Notes: a model not told the origin generated them from the letters alone. Shown: positions 17,157 to 26,234, numbered from the stretch's first letter. The stretch is DNA of 64,000 bases from a bacterium (GCA_017645765.1 JAGCNV010000057.1:1-64000); one strand, 5' to 3'. A program made the numbers and translations.

Positions 17157-19112
17157 ATGAAAAAACTTTTTCTCGTTTTCACTTTGATTTTCAGCGTTAT
17201 GTCGCTTTACGGCGCACCGAGACCTATTCAGCCTGTTCAGGCTCAACCAACGCAGAACCAGCAACCGGCGGCTCAGCAGCAAGCGGCACAGCCTAAAACC
17301 GTTGTCGCGAAATCATACAGTTTCGCAGAAGAGCTCATCGAGATTCCTCTCAAGCCTTTTGAAGCGCAGAAAATCGCCGATTCGGACCTGATGAACATGA
17401 ATCCGCAGCTACTTAAACTTTACGAAAACGCCGTGAATGCGGAAAAACAGGCGAACGCTTTCAGCAATCCGGCTTCTGTAATCAAAGCATGGACGGAAGT
17501 CAGCAAAATCACGCAGCAGAATCCGTTTCTTTACCTCGCTACGGCAAGGCTTAACGAATGGAAAACAGTTGTTGACCTTTTCAACAAGCATCAGGCAAGT
17601 TTGGACAAGATAAAAATGCTCCTTTCAAGCACCCTTCTCTCCGACGAGCAGAAAACAAACCTCATCATGCAGCATCTTGAGGAATTCGGCCTCAGTTTCG
17701 GAACGCAGGAGACCCTGAATCTTGTCGAAAAGACGGCAATCCCGCAGAACGCGAACTTTCAGGCAAAAATAAAGGAGACAAAGCAGAAACGCTGCGAGAA
17801 AAATTCGGGCAAAGACTGCTTCGACTGCGGTGTCTCCGCTCAGGCTGAAAAAGAAAGATTCGAGCTTTTTGAAAAAGCATGCGGACTCAGATTCCAGCCG
17901 GGATGCGAGGAAGTCAACAAAATCAAAGCCGCGCAGGATGCTGAAAAAGCAAGGCTTGCGGCCGAAGAAAAACGCAAGGCAGACGAGTTTGCAAAACGCA
18001 CTTTTGTTTTTCAGGATGAGCCGGTCAACGTGATAAAGCCTTTTGTTTTAGGCACAGTGAGCGAGCAGGACATACTGAATGCTGACCCGAAAGTGCTGAA
18101 AATGTTTGAAGATATGGTGAACAAAGAAAAACAGCCCGAAAACGTGAAAACACCCGGTGCAATGATCGTTGCATGGGAAGAAATAACAAAAATCACCGAG
18201 AAAAACCCCTTCCTGCAGGCTGCAACGCAGAGACTTGCCGAATGGAGGGCGTGCCTCGAAAAACTTGAGAAATACGAAGCTAAATCGGCTGAAATGAAAA
18301 AAGTAGAAGCAGATCAGTCGCTTGCCGTAAACTACAGGACCGCTTTCGCAGTGAATTATCTTAACGAATTCGGCATTTCGTTCGGAACAACCGAAGTCGT
18401 AAAAGCGACAGTCTACAACAACGAAATAACATACAGCGAAGCACTCACCACAAAAATCAAGGAAATAAGAAAGCAAAGATGTGACCTCAATGCCGCACTC
18501 GACTGCCAGACTTACGGTCTTAAACACGCAGCAAACGATGCTGAAAAAGCAGCATACCTCAAAAAAGCGTGCGACCTTGGCCGCAAAGCGGCATGTTCAG
18601 GCGAACAGGCGGCCGCAGCGGAAGCAGCTCCCGTTGCAAACACACAGCCGCAAGTCGCGGAACAGCCCAAAGAACCCGAAAAACCGAAAGAACTTACCGA
18701 AGAAGAAAAATACAAAAAAGAACTCAATGATGCAGGGCGCAGAACAAGACTGATTGCCGGATCAACCACACTCGTTGCCGGAGTAGTCATCGGTGCACTC
18801 GGCGGAGTCTCACTCTACGGCATGAGCAAAGCTAAAAAAGACCGCGACGGATATCTCGACTCATATAACCACAGCGAAACTCAGGAAGAGATGGATCATT
18901 TCCGCAAAAAAACGAATGATGCCGACAGCAAACGGAAAACATACATGATTTTAGGCGGAGTCGGAATCGGTGTCGGAGTCGCCTTAATTGCAACCGGAAT
19001 CACATTCTACAGCATCGAATTCAAAGACGAAAAAGAAGTTAAGAAAAAATACAACGTCTCCTTCGGCGCAAGCCCGATGGACGGAACTCTTCAATTTGCA
19101 ATTAACTGGTAG
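17157..19112 (+). CDS. Exported two-repeat protein with C-terminal membrane segments
   Basis: 651 residues, AGGAG before the start. A signal peptide (FLVFTLIFSVMSLYGA) is followed by a Gln/Pro/Ala-rich stretch. Two homologous ~200-residue halves come next: the first has LLKLYENAVNAEKQ...AWTEVSKITQQNPFL, the second VLKMFEDMVNKEKQ...AWEEITKITEKNPFL, each ending in a KQRC or KQKRC Cys pair unit. A Pro/Glu linker leads to two Gly-rich hydrophobic segments (about 545-562 and 594-614) and a short C-terminal tail. I do not recognise the family. It sits between two DUF1566 lipoproteins and may belong to the same envelope assembly. Confidence 0.88.
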   Translation: MKKLFLVFTLIFSVMSLYGAPRPIQPVQAQPTQNQQPAAQQQAAQPKTVVAKSYSFAEELIEIPLKPFEAQKIADSDLMNMNPQLLKLYENAVNAEKQANAFSNPASVIKAWTEVSKITQQNPFLYLATARLNEWKTVVDLFNKHQASLDKIKMLLSSTLLSDEQKTNLIMQHLEEFGLSFGTQETLNLVEKTAIPQNANFQAKIKETKQKRCEKNSGKDCFDCGVSAQAEKERFELFEKACGLRFQPGCEEVNKIKAAQDAEKARLAAEEKRKADEFAKRTFVFQDEPVNVIKPFVLGTVSEQDILNADPKVLKMFEDMVNKEKQPENVKTPGAMIVAWEEITKITEKNPFLQAATQRLAEWRACLEKLEKYEAKSAEMKKVEADQSLAVNYRTAFAVNYLNEFGISFGTTEVVKATVYNNEITYSEALTTKIKEIRKQRCDLNAALDCQTYGLKHAANDAEKAAYLKKACDLGRKAACSGEQAAAAEAAPVANTQPQVAEQPKEPEKPKELTEEEKYKKELNDAGRRTRLIAGSTTLVAGVVIGALGGVSLYGMSKAKKDRDGYLDSYNHSETQEEMDHFRKKTNDADSKRKTYMILGGVGIGVGVALIATGITFYSIEFKDEKEVKKKYNVSFGASPMDGTLQFAINW

Positions 19113-19153
19113 ACGTGACCTGACACGTCCAAACGTATTTTGTGGAGGCAAAA

Positions 19154-20239
19154 ATGAAATTCAACTCTTTGATTTTATTGCTCGTTTCGTTGTTCGTTCT
19201 GTTTTCCTGCGATTCCGGGATCAAATTCAACAATCCGAACGACATAAATTCAGACGCATACAATCCAAGCGACACAGAAGCAGACACCGACGATGACAGC
19301 GACAAAACTGACACGATATCAGAATACGACGAAGATAAAACTGACACGGTGTCAGGAAATGATGAAGAAGAAACCGACACTTCCGTGCCAGACGATGACA
19401 CCGATACAACTCCGGCTGATCCCTGTGATCCAAATCCGTGCAACAGTATCGAAAATTCGACTGGCGACTGCACTGTCAACGGCACAGGCTATATCTGCGG
19501 CTGCAATACGCACTACACATGGGTAGACTCACTCTGTAAGGCGGAAGAGCGGGCTAAACCATGCACCGGAAAACCGGAGAACGCAAGCTGGAATACAGCT
19601 TCACAGATAAAACAAACATGGAACGGTGAAGACTGGTATCCATCTACTGCAGGTGTTTACAACACAAATGCAAGTACAACGGAATGCAGGTTCAAATGCG
19701 ATACAGGCTACAACTGGAATGGCTCAGCCTGCGTTTCAGGCGGCTCGTCACTTCCTGAATGCAGCGCGTCGTCAGGCACACCGTGCAAGGATTCGTCAAG
19801 CGGCCTCATCTGGTCGGCAAAGGCATCAAGCAGGATGACTTGGAGCAACGCAGTTTCGTATTGTGACAATCTGACAGAAGGCGGCTATTCAGACTGGCAT
19901 TTACCGAATATTGACGAGCTCAAAACGCTTTTGATAGCAAACAGAGTAACAAGCAACTGTGCAGTAAGCGAAGCAAACAACTGCTTGTCTTACAGCAGCT
20001 GCTGGAGCTGCTCGACCTGCACGCAGACAGGCACTCAGTCATCAAGCGGAACAAGGTGTTCTGATTGGGGAACTTCATACAGCGACGGCAGATACAGCAA
20101 ATTCGGAGAAACCGGCGGATTCTGGTCTTCCTCTACTCAATCAGATAATACAGGTTACGCATGGCGCGTGGATTTCGGCTACGGAAGCGTGTACAGCCTC
20201 GATAAGACTGACAGCCGCGATGTCCGTTGTGTGAGGTAG
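19154..20239 (+). CDS. DUF1566 lipoprotein with EGF-like segment and variable-repeat-like C-terminus
   Basis: The start is the ATG at 19,154 with GGAGG just upstream; a GTG 12 bases earlier overlaps that site and is unlikely. The 361-residue protein has lipobox LFSC and the same mature N-terminus as the 14,574 gene. Then come an Asp/Thr-rich linker with two near-identical KTDTxSxxD units, an EGF-like segment (DPCDPNPCNS to CGCNTHYTW), one QTWNG module and one DUF1566 domain (DWHLPNIDELK). The final 116 bp aligns codon for codon, without gaps, to the candidate DGR repeats A and B. Probably surface exposed; ligand unknown. Confidence 0.92.
   Translation: MKFNSLILLLVSLFVLFSCDSGIKFNNPNDINSDAYNPSDTEADTDDDSDKTDTISEYDEDKTDTVSGNDEEETDTSVPDDDTDTTPADPCDPNPCNSIENSTGDCTVNGTGYICGCNTHYTWVDSLCKAEERAKPCTGKPENASWNTASQIKQTWNGEDWYPSTAGVYNTNASTTECRFKCDTGYNWNGSACVSGGSSLPECSASSGTPCKDSSSGLIWSAKASSRMTWSNAVSYCDNLTEGGYSDWHLPNIDELKTLLIANRVTSNCAVSEANNCLSYSSCWSCSTCTQTGTQSSSGTRCSDWGTSYSDGRYSKFGETGGFWSSSTQSDNTGYAWRVDFGYGSVYSLDKTDSRDVRCVR
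20120..20235 (+). repeat. Candidate variable repeat C, diverged relative of A and B
   Basis: It starts TTCTGGTCTTCCTCTACT and ends GTCCGTTGTGTGAG, the same length as the corresponding part of A/B and again ending at the stop codon. Variable codons are mostly NNC/NNT, but unlike A versus B there are also third-base differences, so it would need a different template or an older origin. Confidence 0.5.
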
Positions 20240-20528
20240 CCCGTTACGCAAAACAAAATCCCCTCAATCTCTCTGCGGGTTCGCAAACCGGATCCGCGGA
20301 GGAATTTTGTCCGTTGTGTAAGGAATTAGGAATAATAAAATTTTCAATAATTTCTCCCCCCCATTTCCGTTTTGAGATGGCGAAACGGCAATGCACTTCT
20401 CCTGTCGCCGCTTCGACAAGCTCAGCGACCGCCAGCTTCCCCAAAATGGGAACCAAGAATTGCAGGCGAGCCGCCCGCACTCCGACAAGTTCACAAATTC
20501 CTCAGAATTTTTCAATCAAAGATTTGTT
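20240..20528. other. Intergenic region with tail duplication and palindromic repeat
   Basis: No gene was recognised. At 20,309-20,323 the tail of repeat C recurs (GTCCGTTGTGTAAGG, one mismatch, 87 bases downstream and in the same frame). An imperfect stem joins ACAAAATCCCCTC (from 20,250) with GAGGAATTTTGT. The repeat at 20,362-20,460 follows. Confidence 0.55.
20362..20425 (+). repeat. Direct repeat, left of the Bro-N gene
   Basis: From CATTTCCGTTTTGAGATGGC to CTTCGACAAGCTCAG. A similar copy in the same orientation lies at 21,664-21,728; the ends match closely and the middle differs. The adjoining bases to 20,460, read on the minus strand, resemble the palindromic element at 17,062-17,107. 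Confidence 0.7.
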
Positions 20529-21407
20529 TTAAGAATCTTTTTCTTTCACTTCCGAACAGACGTTTTTATCCGCGATTTCTTTCGCATTTTTACTGCTGAT
20601 TGTCTTTGCACCTCGTTTTTCCAGAGATTTTCTCGCATCCAAAGCGACTTCTGCACCAGAAACGGCAACCTGTGCACTTTGTTCAAGATTTTCCGGATTT
20701 TCGTTTTTAGAAATTTCAGTCGCAGAAACTTCTGCGAGCATGTTCAGAATCAGTTCGACATTTGTCATGTTGTCTCGCAGATTTTCTTTTTTCAAACCTT
20801 TGAAATCCTTGTATTCTTTCGCGCTCATTCCAGCCCATGTGCGGTACATTAGATCGGTCAGCATTGCATATTCCCGTCCTGCCTTCACTCCGGATCTGTC
20901 CCATTCATCAGTCAGAGCTTTCCGAACTTCGATTGATTTCAGCCTTTGATTGATCCAGCTTTCACTATAACCAAGATTACGGTAAAACCTGATTGCCCGA
21001 TCTATCGCAAGTTCAGGATCAGAGGCTTCATCAATAATCTCACTCCCAACTTTTGAAAGCCATACTTTGAAAGGCTCTGCTTTTTTGCTCGGAATTGACT
21101 GAATCAGCCTTAAAATCTGCTCTACATCACCGACATCGGTCAAGCGCATTTTGCCGTCTGCTGCAGGAAATTTCAACTGGTGACAATTTGTCACCGTTTC
21201 ATTTCCTTCTTCTTTTAAACGCTGTTTCAGTTTGTTCCAATACTTGCGGACACGCAGAAAATCATCGCTTTCCGTCAGCACGGCAATCACATCCACGATA
21301 GAAAAATACCACTTTTCATTCTCGGAATCCCATGCTGCTCTAACTTGGCTGTCGCCGAAGAACTGTGTTTTACTCTGCAAAGCATGATTCGTGTTGATTT
21401 CTTCCAT
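20529..21407 (-). CDS. Bro-N/antirepressor-family protein (DinD-like)
   Basis: 292 residues. The N-terminal region has the Bro-N pattern: QVRAAWDSENEKWYFSIVDVIAVLTESDD, then YWNKLKQRLKEEG and LTDVGDVEQILRLIQSIPS, with the following SKKAEPFKVWLSKVG typical of phage antirepressors and DinD-like proteins. The C-terminal half (about 130-292) contains a helical region and a charged tail. Such proteins are usually phage-derived DNA-binding regulators; here no other phage gene is adjacent. AAGAGG precedes the start and a consensus promoter lies upstream. The gene is bracketed by direct repeats, suggesting an acquired cassette. Confidence 0.85.
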   Translation of the reverse strand: MEEINTNHALQSKTQFFGDSQVRAAWDSENEKWYFSIVDVIAVLTESDDFLRVRKYWNKLKQRLKEEGNETVTNCHQLKFPAADGKMRLTDVGDVEQILRLIQSIPSKKAEPFKVWLSKVGSEIIDEASDPELAIDRAIRFYRNLGYSESWINQRLKSIEVRKALTDEWDRSGVKAGREYAMLTDLMYRTWAGMSAKEYKDFKGLKKENLRDNMTNVELILNMLAEVSATEISKNENPENLEQSAQVAVSGAEVALDARKSLEKRGAKTISSKNAKEIADKNVCSEVKEKDS

Positions 21408-21451
21408 TTTTGCCTCTTCTTTAACAATAAAATAAACTAAAACACAAAAAT

Positions 21452-21480
21452 ATGATAGAAAAATTTGTTTTTAATGTCAA
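21452..21480 (-). promoter_or_regulatory. sigma70 promoter of the Bro-N gene
   Basis: On the minus strand TTGACA (21,480-21,475), a 17-base spacer and TATCAT (21,457-21,452), about 45 bases before the start codon. Confidence 0.7.
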
Positions 21481-21584
21481 AATATTTTTAATGATAAATT
21501 TATATTGTGCAAAAAGCTAACACAAACAATAGTTACAACTGAGTGTAATGATAAAATCCAGAAGTTCTGCAGGACTATTCTACA

Positions 21585-21609
21585 ATTGTGCAACTTGGAA
21601 TTGCACAAT
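21585..21609. repeat. Perfect 9-bp inverted repeat ATTGTGCAA/TTGCACAAT
   Basis: The arms are separated by 7 bases in AT-rich non-coding DNA. A further ATTGTGCAA-like half-site lies near 21,505. It may be an operator for the neighbouring regulator or a hairpin end of an element. Confidence 0.6.
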
Positions 21610-21663
21610 TTCAGTTGAAAGAACTCGGCGAAAGAACCAAAAAATAATCCTTAATTTTCCTCA

Positions 21664-21728
21664 CATTTCCGTTTTGAGACGGCGAAATGGCAACACTGCC
21701 CTCTCAGTCGCCGCTTCGACAAGCTCAG
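21664..21728 (+). repeat. Direct repeat, right of the Bro-N gene
   Basis: Same-orientation partner of 20,362-20,425: CATTTCCGTTTTGAGACGGC to TCGCCGCTTCGACAAGCTCAG. It lies just before the 3' end of mfd. Confidence 0.7.
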
Positions 21729-21773
21729 GAACCTCAAAAAATAAGAATCAGCAATTTGACGCTTTTACCGGCA

Positions 21774-24700
21774 TCACTGGCAAAGGCCGCTGATTTTACT
21801 AATTATTTCTTCGATTTTCTGAATGTTTTCAGCTTTGAATTTTATCGTGCTTTCCCCTTGGAAAGAACCTTCGTATTTGTCGAGAAATTCAAAAAGAGCA
21901 TCCATACTTTTCGGAATGAACGAGGCTCCCAGAGTTATCGTAAAATCGTGTCTGCCTACTGAAATAGCGGCTGCTCCGCACTTGATAGCCAGAATTTTTA
22001 TGTAAGTCAGATTGATAAGATTTTCAGTCTCTTCGGGGATTTTTCCGAACATTTCAAGAAGAGTATCTTTCACCCAGTTGAGTTCGTCAGCCGAGCGCAA
22101 GTCTGCTATTTTCCTGTAAAATCCCATTCTGACTTCTGTATCTGCAATGTAGCTTTCAGGGATATTCGCGTTCAGATCGGTCGAAATTTCAAACTCGTTT
22201 TCGATATGCGGAGTTCCGTTTTTAAGTTCGTCGATACGGTCTTTCAGCATCTCGAGATACATGTCGTAACCCACACCCTTGAGTTTTCCGGACTGGCTTA
22301 TGCCCAAAATGTTGCCGCCGCCGCGAATATTGAGGTCTTCCATCGCGACATCGTAGCCGTGACCAAGTTTATCGAAGCGCTTGATCGTCGAAAGCCGGGC
22401 ATAGGATTCCTGCGTAAGATTGTTGAGATTGGGAACAAAAAGATAAGCCTTGGCTTCTCTGTTCCAGCGTCCTACCCTACCGCGGAGCTGGTAAAGCTGC
22501 GCCATTCCGAACATATCGGCGCGGTTGATGATTATTGTGTTGACAAGCGGAATGTCGATTCCCGATTCAATGAGCGAAGTTGCGAGAAGAAGATCATAAT
22601 CGCGGTTTACAAATGAAACCATCACTTTTTCAAGCTGCTCAGGCTCCATCTGGCCGTGTGCGACCGCGATTCTGAGGTTCGGAATAAGCTGCTGCAACCT
22701 CAGTTTTATGTCATTAAGTCCTGCGACGCGGTTGTGGACGAAGTAAACCTGGCCGTCACGCGCAAGTTCGGCAAGGATCGCGTCCTTGATGATCTCCTCG
22801 CTGTATTCAAGCACGAAAGTCTGGATATTTTTCCTGTCGCTCGGCGCGGTTTTGATGAAAGAGGACTTTCTTATGCCGAGAAGCGACATCTGAAGCGTTC
22901 TCGGAATCGGTGTCGCAGTCATCGAAAGGGTCGCGACATCGCGCTTCATCTCCTTGATCTGCTCTTTGTGGGTGACTCCGAAACGGTGCTCCTCGTCGAT
23001 AACAAGAAAGCCTAAATCGCGGAATTTCACATCCTTTCCGAGAAGTCTGTGAGTGCCGACAAGAATATCTATTTTGCCGTTTTCCAAATCGTTAAGTATT
23101 TGTTTTTGTTTGGATTTATCGTAAAGACGGGAAAGCATTTCAATTCGGACGGGAAGTTTCGCGAAACGCTCCTGAAAAGTACGCAGATGCTGGAAAGCAA
23201 GAACTGTCGTGGGAGCAAGGACCGCCGCCTGTTTCCCGTTTGCCACAGCTATCATGCAGCCGCGCATCGCGACTTCTGTCTTACCGAAACCGACATCGCC
23301 GCAAAGAAGCCTGTCGGTGATCTCGTGCCCTGCAAGATCGGCCTCAAGTTCATGGATAGAACGCGCCTGGTCTGGAGTCTCGCGGAAAGGAAAATCCCTC
23401 AAAAACTCGTAGTAAAGCGGCGTATCGACCTTCATCGACTCGGCTCTTTCGACACTTCGCTGCGCGTAAAGCTCCAGAATCGCAGCCGCGACTTTCTCGA
23501 TTTCGCGCTGAACTCTGTTCATCGTCTGCTGCCAGAGCGCCGTTCTGATGGAGCTTATTTTCGGAAAAACACCCTCTTCCCAGCGGTAGCGGTAGACGTA
23601 GTGCATGTTGTAAACCGGAATGTAGATCTTATCCTCGTTCTCGTAGCGGAGCTGAAGGCAGTCGGTTCCCTTCATGCTGACGGTTCCTTCGTAAACACCG
23701 ACTCCGAACTTGTAATGAACGACGAATTCGCCCGGTTTTAGCGAATTGAGTTCAAATATTCTGTTTTCAAAATATTCTTCATGTTTGATTTCTTTCTTTT
23801 TATTTTTTGAAACAGATAATTTGAATATTTCAGACGAAAGGAATGCTGTTCCAAAATCCGGGACAGAGATGATTTCATCAGGAGCGAACCATTCCTTTTT
23901 GTCGACAAGAAAGACATTGTCGTAGTCGAGTTTCAGCGGAAGCGAGTCGATTTCAACTATCGGGATATCATTTTTTTCGCCGATCTCCTTTAGGACATCT
24001 ATTTCATTCGGCTTGACAAAAACGACCAAACCGCAGTTTTCCTTAAACAATTTATTGATGACAAAAGCGGGATCGTTCTGAAGTTTCTGAGGAACCGCCT
24101 TATGTGTTACAGGAAACTTGTCTATTGTTTCGGCTGAAGAAAAGAACGAGCTTACTTCGATATCGAACTCTCTTTTTTCATCTAAAAAGCAGCTTTTTAT
24201 TTCAAACGGAATGAAATGTCCTTCTTCAATTCTTTTTTTTCTTTCCGTATCAATTTTCTTAAAATCATCCTCGACATAAGTCTCGGCTTTCAATTTTTCG
24301 AAGCGGACAGTTTTCGCCTTGAAGCGCGAATAAATTGTTCCGTCTCCGGCGATGAGCGGAAAGATGTCCCACTTCGGCAGAGTTCCTGACGAAACAAGCT
24401 CTTCGGTTTCAAGAAGCTGCTGAGTCGAAAGGTTTTCCGACTTTTCCTCAAGCACTTTCTGCCAGTCTTTGCGGAGAATTTCGGGAAACATAAGCTGCGG
24501 AACGGTGATTTCGTCGAGAGGTTTTCCGTTTCTCTGGTTCGAAAACCAGAAAAGCGAGATGTTTTCAAGTTCCTCGTCGAAAAATTCAAGGCGGACACCC
24601 TTCCCCGGAATGAAAACGCCGATATCGATAATGTCGCCTCTAACCGCGAATTCGCCTGCGTCGCGGACGATCTGGACCTTCCTGTATCCGAGTCCGGCAA

Positions 24701-25052
24701 GCGATCTGGCGACATCCGAGATCCTGTAGTAAGAGTTCTTTTTGAAGTTGAGTTCTGCCGAACTGTCGGGGAGAAAAAGCCTTCCGCCGAGCGGTGTCGT
24801 AACAATGACATCGGGATTCGAGCCTATTTCGGCATACGCTTTCTGGGCATCGCCCTCTTCGCCGCTCCTTTCAAGCAGGAGAAACTGCGGTGCAAAAAGG
24901 AGAGTTTTGAGCCGGAACGCAGACAAAGCCGAAAAAAGAGCAGAAGCATCCCTGAAATTCGGCATTTCAACGATCAACTTTCCGTATTTATTGAACAAAT
25001 CGACTGTAACCACCGGAAAAGCATCCGGCGAAGTCTCGATAAACTGAGTCAT
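21774..25052 (-). CDS. mfd: Transcription-repair coupling factor
   Basis: Mfd removes RNA polymerase stalled at DNA lesions and recruits UvrA. The 1092-residue length is near the usual 1,100-1,150. Visible in order: the UvrB-like N-terminal module (LLLERSGEEG; DVIVTTPLGGRL), the RNA-polymerase-interacting CarD-like domain (LKPGEFVVHYKFGVGVYEGT), the helicase Walker A GDVGFGKTEVAMR, the DEEH box (VIDEEHRFGVTHKEQ), motif III (LSMTATPIPRTLQ), the second RecA domain (LIESGIDIP; QLRGRVGR) and the C-terminal TRCF domain. The N-terminus may be slightly short, since family members often start some tens of residues earlier. Confidence 0.96.
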   Translation of the reverse strand: MTQFIETSPDAFPVVTVDLFNKYGKLIVEMPNFRDASALFSALSAFRLKTLLFAPQFLLLERSGEEGDAQKAYAEIGSNPDVIVTTPLGGRLFLPDSSAELNFKKNSYYRISDVARSLAGLGYRKVQIVRDAGEFAVRGDIIDIGVFIPGKGVRLEFFDEELENISLFWFSNQRNGKPLDEITVPQLMFPEILRKDWQKVLEEKSENLSTQQLLETEELVSSGTLPKWDIFPLIAGDGTIYSRFKAKTVRFEKLKAETYVEDDFKKIDTERKKRIEEGHFIPFEIKSCFLDEKREFDIEVSSFFSSAETIDKFPVTHKAVPQKLQNDPAFVINKLFKENCGLVVFVKPNEIDVLKEIGEKNDIPIVEIDSLPLKLDYDNVFLVDKKEWFAPDEIISVPDFGTAFLSSEIFKLSVSKNKKKEIKHEEYFENRIFELNSLKPGEFVVHYKFGVGVYEGTVSMKGTDCLQLRYENEDKIYIPVYNMHYVYRYRWEEGVFPKISSIRTALWQQTMNRVQREIEKVAAAILELYAQRSVERAESMKVDTPLYYEFLRDFPFRETPDQARSIHELEADLAGHEITDRLLCGDVGFGKTEVAMRGCMIAVANGKQAAVLAPTTVLAFQHLRTFQERFAKLPVRIEMLSRLYDKSKQKQILNDLENGKIDILVGTHRLLGKDVKFRDLGFLVIDEEHRFGVTHKEQIKEMKRDVATLSMTATPIPRTLQMSLLGIRKSSFIKTAPSDRKNIQTFVLEYSEEIIKDAILAELARDGQVYFVHNRVAGLNDIKLRLQQLIPNLRIAVAHGQMEPEQLEKVMVSFVNRDYDLLLATSLIESGIDIPLVNTIIINRADMFGMAQLYQLRGRVGRWNREAKAYLFVPNLNNLTQESYARLSTIKRFDKLGHGYDVAMEDLNIRGGGNILGISQSGKLKGVGYDMYLEMLKDRIDELKNGTPHIENEFEISTDLNANIPESYIADTEVRMGFYRKIADLRSADELNWVKDTLLEMFGKIPEETENLINLTYIKILAIKCGAAAISVGRHDFTITLGASFIPKSMDALFEFLDKYEGSFQGESTIKFKAENIQKIEEIISKISGLCQ

Positions 25053-25128
25053 TCCGCGCCCTCAAAACAACTTGGCGCGCGATTTTAAGGAAAAGCTAAT
25101 GAAAAACAAGATTTCGTTCTTGTCGATT

Positions 25129-25187
25129 CGCCGCCTCTCGATATTTCGACAAAAAATTGGCGGCGTCGAGAAAAACGAGAGGCGGCG
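25129..25187. repeat. Palindromic element with 12-bp arms between mfd and the RluD-type gene
   Basis: CGCCGCCTCTCG (25,129-25,140) pairs with CGAGAGGCGGCG (25,176-25,187); the loop contains TCGATATTTCGACAAAA and an inner TTGGCGGCG. A related element in the opposite orientation is at 56,989-57,060. It lies in the divergent 5' region of two genes. Confidence 0.75.
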
Positions 25188-25229
25188 TCGACAAAATTAT
25201 TGCTTTTCTTCGCGCAGGAACCATAATTT

Positions 25230-26225
25230 ATGGCCATTTTTGATGCGGGGATTGTTTTGAGTATCTGCGGCTGCGGCGTAACTTTTTCACTTTTGAGCGA
25301 TGAAAACACGAGAGTTGATGCTCTTGTGTCCTCTATTCTCGGCCTTTCAAGAACGCAGGTGCAGAAAAATATCAAGAATGAAAACCTCACGCTGAACGGA
25401 AAAATTCTCACAAAAAGCAGTTTTTCCAAATTCTCTAGAGGTGATGTTTTCGAATTCGAGGCAGATGCACCCGAGCAGCTTTCAGCCGAACCCGAAGATA
25501 TTCCGCTAGACATAGTTTTCGAGAACGATGATTTTCTAATAGTCAACAAACCGGCGGGACTTCTGGTACACCCAGGAAACGGTCATCCGAAAGGCACTTT
25601 GCTCAACGGTTTGGTTAACCACTTGAATTTACGTGACAAATCAAAAGACAACCCAAATTTCCGTGCGGGGCTTGTCCACAGGATAGACAAAGACACTTCC
25701 GGGCTTCTCGTAGTTGCGAAAAACGAAAAAACTCTGACGGAGCTTCAGGAAAAATTCTCGCGTCACGACATTGTCCGCGAATATACCTGCATCGTCTGGG
25801 GAAAGCTGAAAGATACGAACGGAACTGTCGAAACCTTTCACGGCAGAGACCCGAAAAACCGTCTCAGATTTTCTCCGAATGTTACAAACGGCAGAAAAGC
25901 GGTAACTCACTACGAGGTCGTAACGGAATTCAAATACGCTTCATTGCTCAAAATCACGCTCGAAACAGGCCGTACCCACCAGATCAGAATGCACATGAAC
26001 TATCTCGGACACCCGATTCTGAATGATGAACTTTACGGCGGTTTGCGCAAGTCTCCCGATCCGGTGCTCAACAAACTTCTTGCAGCTTCAGGAAGACAGC
26101 TCCTGCACGCCGGAACCCTGGGATTTACTCTTTCAGGCAAAGATTTCATTTTCAAAACGCCGCTTCCGGAAGATATGAAAACGATAAAAAATTATCTCGA
26201 AAATATTTCATTTACACAAGTTTAG
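25230..26225 (+). CDS. RluD/RluA-family 23S rRNA pseudouridine synthase
   Basis: The 331-residue protein contains an S4 RNA-binding domain (RVDALVSSILGLSRTQVQKN, about 29-90) and the RluA catalytic core with GLVHRIDKDTSGLLVVAKN, where D153 is the catalytic Asp. The end motif GRTHQIRMHM is also present. It isomerises uridines in the large ribosomal RNA; which sites cannot be told. The start is uncertain. The ATG at 25,230 lacks a good ribosome site, and a TTG at 25,257 with a GGGG upstream would remove nine residues and still keep the whole S4 domain. Confidence 0.93.
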   Translation: MAIFDAGIVLSICGCGVTFSLLSDENTRVDALVSSILGLSRTQVQKNIKNENLTLNGKILTKSSFSKFSRGDVFEFEADAPEQLSAEPEDIPLDIVFENDDFLIVNKPAGLLVHPGNGHPKGTLLNGLVNHLNLRDKSKDNPNFRAGLVHRIDKDTSGLLVVAKNEKTLTELQEKFSRHDIVREYTCIVWGKLKDTNGTVETFHGRDPKNRLRFSPNVTNGRKAVTHYEVVTEFKYASLLKITLETGRTHQIRMHMNYLGHPILNDELYGGLRKSPDPVLNKLLAASGRQLLHAGTLGFTLSGKDFIFKTPLPEDMKTIKNYLENISFTQV

Positions 26226-26234
26226 GAGGATCGC

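Larger units (their letters stand above)
21408..21773. other. 366-bp gap between the Bro-N gene and mfd
   Basis: AT-rich. It holds the Bro-N promoter, a perfect 9-bp hairpin (21,585-21,609) and the second direct repeat. No coding sequence was recognised. Confidence 0.6.
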
